Below, piece after piece: positions 59,801 to 64,000 of a stretch of 64,000 nucleotides of DNA. A program made the position numbers and the translations under genes. The stretch lies in NCBI GenBank assembly GCA_963995505.1, contig OZ023197.1:7119827-7183826 (forward strand), written 5' to 3'. The stretch comes from Hypericum androsaemum. Its lineage: Eukaryota; Streptophyta; Magnoliopsida; Malpighiales; Hypericaceae. How positions within the stretch are numbered: position 1 is the first letter of the stretch; every line of letters begins with the position of its first letter. The notes below the pieces were generated by a model that was not told the origin of the DNA, did not search any database, and saw only the letters and a list, made by a program, of their open reading frames with translations.

Positions 59801-60862
59801 CATTTTCTTGCATTTTCATTCCATTTCCTTGCCTTTTCTTGCCTTATCTTTCCTTTTCTTGCCTTTTCCTTGCCTTTCCTAGCCTTAAGCTTGCCTTTTC
59901 TTGCATTTTCTTGCCTTATCTTTCCTTATCTTTCCTTACCTTTTCTTTTCTTGCCTTTTCAGGCCTTTTCTTTCTTTTTTTTGCCTTTTCATGCCTTTTT
60001 TTTGCATTTTCTTTCCTTTTCTTGCCTTATCTTGCCTTTTTCTTGCCTTATCTTGCCTAATCTTGTCGTTTCTTAATATTTCTTACCTTTTCATGCCTTT
60101 TCTTGCCATTTCTTTCCTTTTCTTGCATTTTCACGACTTTTCTTGCCTTATCTTGCCTTTTCCTTGCCTTTTCTATCCTTTTCTTTCCTTATCTTGCCTT
60201 TTCTTTCCATTTCGTTCCTTTACCTTGCCTTTTCTTACCTTTTCTTGCCTTATCTTTCCTTTTCATGCCTTTTCATTCCTTTTCCTTGCCTTTTCTTTCA
60301 TTTTCTTGCCTTTTCCTTGCCTTTCCTTGCCTTTTTTTGCCTTTTCTCGCCTTTTCTTTCCTTTTCATGCCTTTTCTTGCATTTTTAGGCTTCTACCTTG
60401 CCTTTTCTTGCCTTTTCTCGCCTTTTCTTTTCTTTTCTTGCCTTTTCTTACCTTTTCCTAGCCTTTCCTTGCCTTTTCTCACCTTTCTTTCCTTTTCAAG
60501 CCTTTTCTTGCATTTTCATTCCTCTACCTTAACTTTTCTTACCTTTTCCTTGCCTTTCTTTCTCTTCTTGCCTTATCTTGCCTTTTCCATGCCTTGTCTT
60601 TCCCTTTCTTGCTTTTCCTTCCATTTCCTTGCCTTATCTTGCCTTTTCTTCCCTTTTCCTTGCCTTATGTTGCATTTTCTCGCCTTATCTTGCCTTTTTC
60701 TTGCCTTTTCTTTACTTTTCTTACCTTATCTTGCCTCATCTTTACTTTTCTTTCCTTTTCTTACCGTTCCTTCCCTGCCTTTTCATTTCTTACCTTGCCT
60801 TTTCTTTGCCTTTTCTTGCCTTGTCTTGCATTTCCTTGCCTTTTCCTTGCCTTTTCCCTTTC
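56831..60862 (-). repeat. Array 4 higher-order copy 2
   Basis: Begins with the second CCCTGCC/CTTGTCTTGC marker and ends with the third, which is cut by unrelated sequence at 60862. It carries the same ordered markers as copy 1. Confidence 0.8.
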
Positions 60863-61262
60863 CATGTTTGAACTTATTTTCGGTTGTAATAAGGCATTAA
60901 GTGGGAGGTTTGGGCTGGGAAAGGTCAGGGGGCACTTAATTAAGAGCCTCCCTTCATGACAGCCTGAAATCATGCCTTTCCTTATCTTTTTAAGTCCAGA
61001 AATTTCGGAATAAAGGACAGACGTTTTTTGCCCCAGAATGAGAGTTTTTTTCTTTTGAAAAACCTTTCCATATTTGCATGTCCTTGCAATTATCTTGAAA
61101 GATTGGCCCTCTTGTTGGCTGCTTGTGGATTCAAGCAACGCCTTGAGTAGATTCGGAAGGATCAAACTCAAGGTCCTATCCCGTTCCTATTGTCTTCCTT
61201 TGTTTCAGACGAGTGCCATTTTCAAAGTGCTTTCGTTGTGCTACATCATACCAACCATGCTT
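60863..61262. other. Unrecognised 400 bp between array 4 and element E
   Basis: Non-repetitive within the window and balanced in composition. It includes GGTTTGGGCTGGG, GGGGGCACTTAATTAAG and a stretch of Ts with CCCCAG. No convincing ORF, RNA gene or element end seen. It could be E-specific gag sequence decayed beyond recognition or a remnant of another element. Confidence 0.5.
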
Positions 61263-64000
61263 GTCAAAGTAAGATGGATACTTCTATTTCTAAGAATCGT
61301 GACATTAAGTGTTTTAGGTGTCAAGGAAGGGGATACGTTGCAAGTCAATGTCTAAATAAACATATCATGGTGATGCAAGATAATGGAGAGGTGCAGACCG
61401 ATAATAAAGATGAAGAAGATGACAGGCCACTATTGGAGGATGTTTTTGAGGAGGAGTATTTAGCCCCTGGTTCATTAACATTGGTGGCAATGAGAGCATT
61501 GAGCTTGCAAGTAAAAGAGGTTGATCAAGTACAGCGAGAGAATGTCTTTCACACTAGGTGCTACATCAAGGACAAGGTATGTAGTATGATTATTGATGGT
61601 GGTAGTTGTACTAATGTTGCAAGCACAACAATGGTGCAGAAGTTGGGACTGCCTATGCTAAAACATCCTAGGCCGTACAAGTTGCAATGGCTGAATGATA
61701 GTGGTGAGATAAGGGTGAATAAGCAAGTGTTAGTTGCATTTCGGATCGGTAAATATGAATATGAGGTGTTGTGTGATGTAGTGACAATACAAGCGGGACA
61801 CTAGTTACTAGGGCGGCCATGGCAGTTTGATAGGCGTGTGAGGCATGATGGATTCACAAACAAATATTCTTTTGTACTCAACGAAAGACCAGTCACTCTT
61901 GTGCCATTGACACCACAACAAGTATATGAGGATCGGGTCAGATTAAAAAAGGAGAGTGATGAAAAGAAAAGGAATGAGAGTAAAAAAGAAGCAAAAAAAA
62001 ATGAGGGTGAAACAGAAAAAAGAAAATCGGCTATTGAGAGAAAATTTGGGGGACAAGAAAAGAGTTTATATGCAAGAGTGAGCGAAATCAAGTTAGCAAT
62101 GTTTTCAAAAGAGCCAATGATTGTACTTAATTACAAAGAGGCATTTTTAACCACTAACGAATTTGATCTTTCTTTGCCAAGTATTGTTGTGTCTCTTTTG
62201 TAGGAGTTTGCTGATGTCTTTCCCGAGGACCTACCACCAGGGTTACCACCAATACGGGGAATTGAACATCAAATTGACTTTGTTCCAGGTACAGCAATTC
62301 CAAACCAACCAGCCTATAGGAGCAATCCCGAGGAGACAAAAGAGCTTCAACAACAAGTAAATGAGTTGTTGGAGAAAGGGCGCGTGAGAGAGAGCATGAG
62401 CCTTTGTGCTATTCCAGTTTTACTTGTGCCAAAGAAGTATGGAACATGGAGAATGTGTGTTGATTGTCGAGCCATCAACAACATAACGGTAAAGTATTGT
62501 TATCCGATTCCTCATTTAGATGATATGTTGGATGAGGAGCATAGATCATGTGTGTTTTCTAAGATTGACTTGAAAAGTGGTTATCATCATATTAGAATGA
62601 AAGAAGGAGACGAGTGAAAAACTGCCTTTCAAACAAAATATGGTTTATACGAATGGATGGTCATGCCTTTTGGTTTGTCTAATGCTTCAAGCACTTTTAT
62701 GAGACTCATTAATCATGTTTTGCGTCCATTTATTGGAAGATTTGTTGTCATCTATTTTGATTATATACTTATTTTTAGAAAAAGCTTAGTGATCATGTAG
62801 TACATTTGAAATCTGTTTTGGATGCACTTAGGAAGGGTGAAATATTTCCTAATATGAAGAAGTGTACTTTTTGCACAAACAAGCTTGTGTTCGTGGGATA
62901 TGTTGTTAGTGCTCAAGGTATACAAGTTGACAAAGAGAAGGTACGTGTAATCCAAGAGTGGCCAAGTCCCAAAAGTGTAGCGAATGTAAGGAGTTTTCAC
63001 AAACTTGCTAGTTTCTACCAGAGATTCATGAAGGATTTTAGAAGCATAACTGCACCATTTACTGAAGTGATCAAGAAGAATGTTGGATTTCGATGGGGAG
63101 AAGAACAAGAAAAGGCATTTCAACTGATCAAAGAGAAGTTGACAAATGCACCTTTATTATCTTTATCTAACTTTTCTAAAACGTTTGAAATTGAATGTGA
63201 TGCTTCAGGTGTTGGTATAGGCACTGTTCTTATGCAAGAAGGACGACCAATTGCTTACTTTAGCAAAAAATTAAGTGGGGCAGCCTTAAATTACCCAACT
63301 TATGATAAGGGGTTGTATGCATTGGTTCAGGCTTTGGAAAGATGGCAACACTATCTATGGCCTAAGAAGTTCGTGATACGCACTGACTGTGAATCATTGA
63401 AACATTTGAAGGGTCAACATAAGCTGAACAAAAGGCACGCGCGTTGGGTGGAGTTTATTGAGACATTCCCGTACATCATCCGTAAGCAAGGTAAGGAGAA
63501 TGTGGTTGCTGATGCACTTTCTCGCAGGTATGCATTACTTTCTACTCTTGATGCAAAATTACTTGGCTTTGAACATATTAAAGAGTTATATGCTGATGAT
63601 AAAGACTTTGATGAGGAATACCGAGCTTCCGAGAAGATTGCATTTGGAAAGTTTTATAGGCATCATGGATTTCTATTCTGAGAAAATAAGTAATATGTGC
63701 CTAATTATTCTATGCGAGAGTTATTAATTCATGAATCCCATGGTGGAGGATTAATGGGGCATTTTGGAGTTGCAAAAACTTTGCATGTTTTGCAGGAGCA
63801 TTTTTATTGGCCACATATGAAGAAAGTCGTGGAGAGAACCTGTGGTAGGTGTGTCACATGTTCGCAAGCTAAATCTCGCGTGCAACCTAACGATTTCTAT
63901 ACTCCTTTACCGCTTCCCAGTGAACCTTGGATTGATGTTTCGATGGATTTTGTGTTAGGGCTCCCTAGTACTAAACGTGGTAGAGATTCAATTTTTGTGG
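61263..64000 (+). mobile_element. E: old, degenerate Ty3/gypsy element, runs off the window
   Basis: Homologous to A/B from just before the gag zinc knuckle through protease, RT, RNase H and into the integrase. It is much more diverged from A and B than they are from each other. Gag start, leader and 5' LTR are missing. It has several stops, a frameshift and lost active-site residues. The 3' part lies outside. Confidence 0.9.
61263..64000 (+). pseudogene. E gag-pol remnant
   Basis: The zinc knuckle is CFRCQGRGYVASQC, with tyrosine in place of the zinc-binding histidine. The protease keeps IIDGGSCTNV. Stops fall at 61802-61804 (TAG), 62201-62203 (TAG), 62615-62617 (TGA), 63679-63681 (TGA) and 63691-63693 (TAA). 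One base is lost near 62783. The RT active site reads YFDY (62753-62764), one catalytic aspartate gone. RNase H has CDASG but DKGLYAL, where A and B have DKELYAL. The integrase zinc module ([10 protein letters not shown] ... CGRCVTC) and SMDFVLGLP are readable at the window end. It cannot make active enzymes. Confidence 0.9.

Larger units (their letters stand above)
53389..60862 (-). repeat. Minisatellite array 4, opposite polarity, mixed 10/11-bp units
   Basis: The plus strand reads CCTTTTCTTG-type units, so the satellite is inverted relative to arrays 1-3. Units differ too: 11-bp CCTTTTCCTTG and 10-bp CCTTATCTTG/CCTTATCTTT forms are common here and scarce elsewhere. A cluster containing CCCTGCC, CTTGTCTTGC and ATTTCCTTGC occurs near 53438, 56843 and 60772, dividing the array into two long higher-order copies. 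No gene present. Confidence 0.96.

Noticed and set aside
1..64000. Host protein-coding gene, tRNA or rRNA
   Set aside because: Apart from element sequences and satellite, only the 60863-61262 spacer and the D end remain, and neither has a gene signature.

Overview
The window looks like nuclear heterochromatin of a flowering plant, probably a eudicot. Every protein-coding sequence I can recognise belongs to a plant Ty3/gypsy-type LTR retrotransposon or a derivative of one. These elements have initiator-Met-tRNA primer binding sites, CCHC gag, DGG protease, YFDD reverse transcriptase, RNase H and an HHCC/DDE integrase. I see no host gene, rRNA or tRNA. Just over half of the window (about 35.7 kb) is a 10-bp minisatellite whose consensus is AAAAGGCAAG / AAAAGGCATG. 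The pol frame of families A and B runs on into the 3' LTR. That arrangement is typical of centromeric (CRM-type) chromoviruses, so a centromeric or pericentromeric origin is plausible but not shown.

Layout. 1-528: end of a family D element on the minus strand (leader, PBS, LTR), next to a 200-bp inverted piece of a family A LTR (529-730). 731-3359: C0, a non-autonomous element with two LTRs and one 321-codon ORF. 3360-7983: minisatellite array 1. 7984-9070: inverted 5' end of a family B element. 9071-18321: element B1, interrupted at 12146-14923 by a complete minus-strand C element (C1) with a TTTAC target duplication. 18322-18590: loose integrase fragment. 18591-19371: inverted B LTR. 19372-38004: array 2, the largest. 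38005-44733: element A, nearly intact and young, followed directly by a second copy of its leader (44734-45047). 45048-50043: array 3. 50044-53388: 5' part of element B2. 53389-60862: array 4, which has the opposite strand polarity and mixed 10/11-bp units. 60863-61262: sequence I do not recognise. 61263-64000: heavily mutated family E gag-pol that runs off the window.

How the parts relate. The LTR elements appear to have inserted into pre-existing arrays. At three of four array/LTR joints the array base next to the LTR end is in the same phase (AAAAG), and a paralogous empty site for A can be seen at 46013/46014. The 10-mer AAAAGGCAAG also occurs once in the untranslated leader of every A and B copy, which makes the leader a candidate source of the satellite. 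The same leaders carry a conserved, intron-like segment just upstream of the gag ATG. The C elements carry an ORF that looks like a gag N-terminus and a pol C-terminal tail joined by an unrecognised acidic middle. They are probably mobilised in trans by A/B-type elements.
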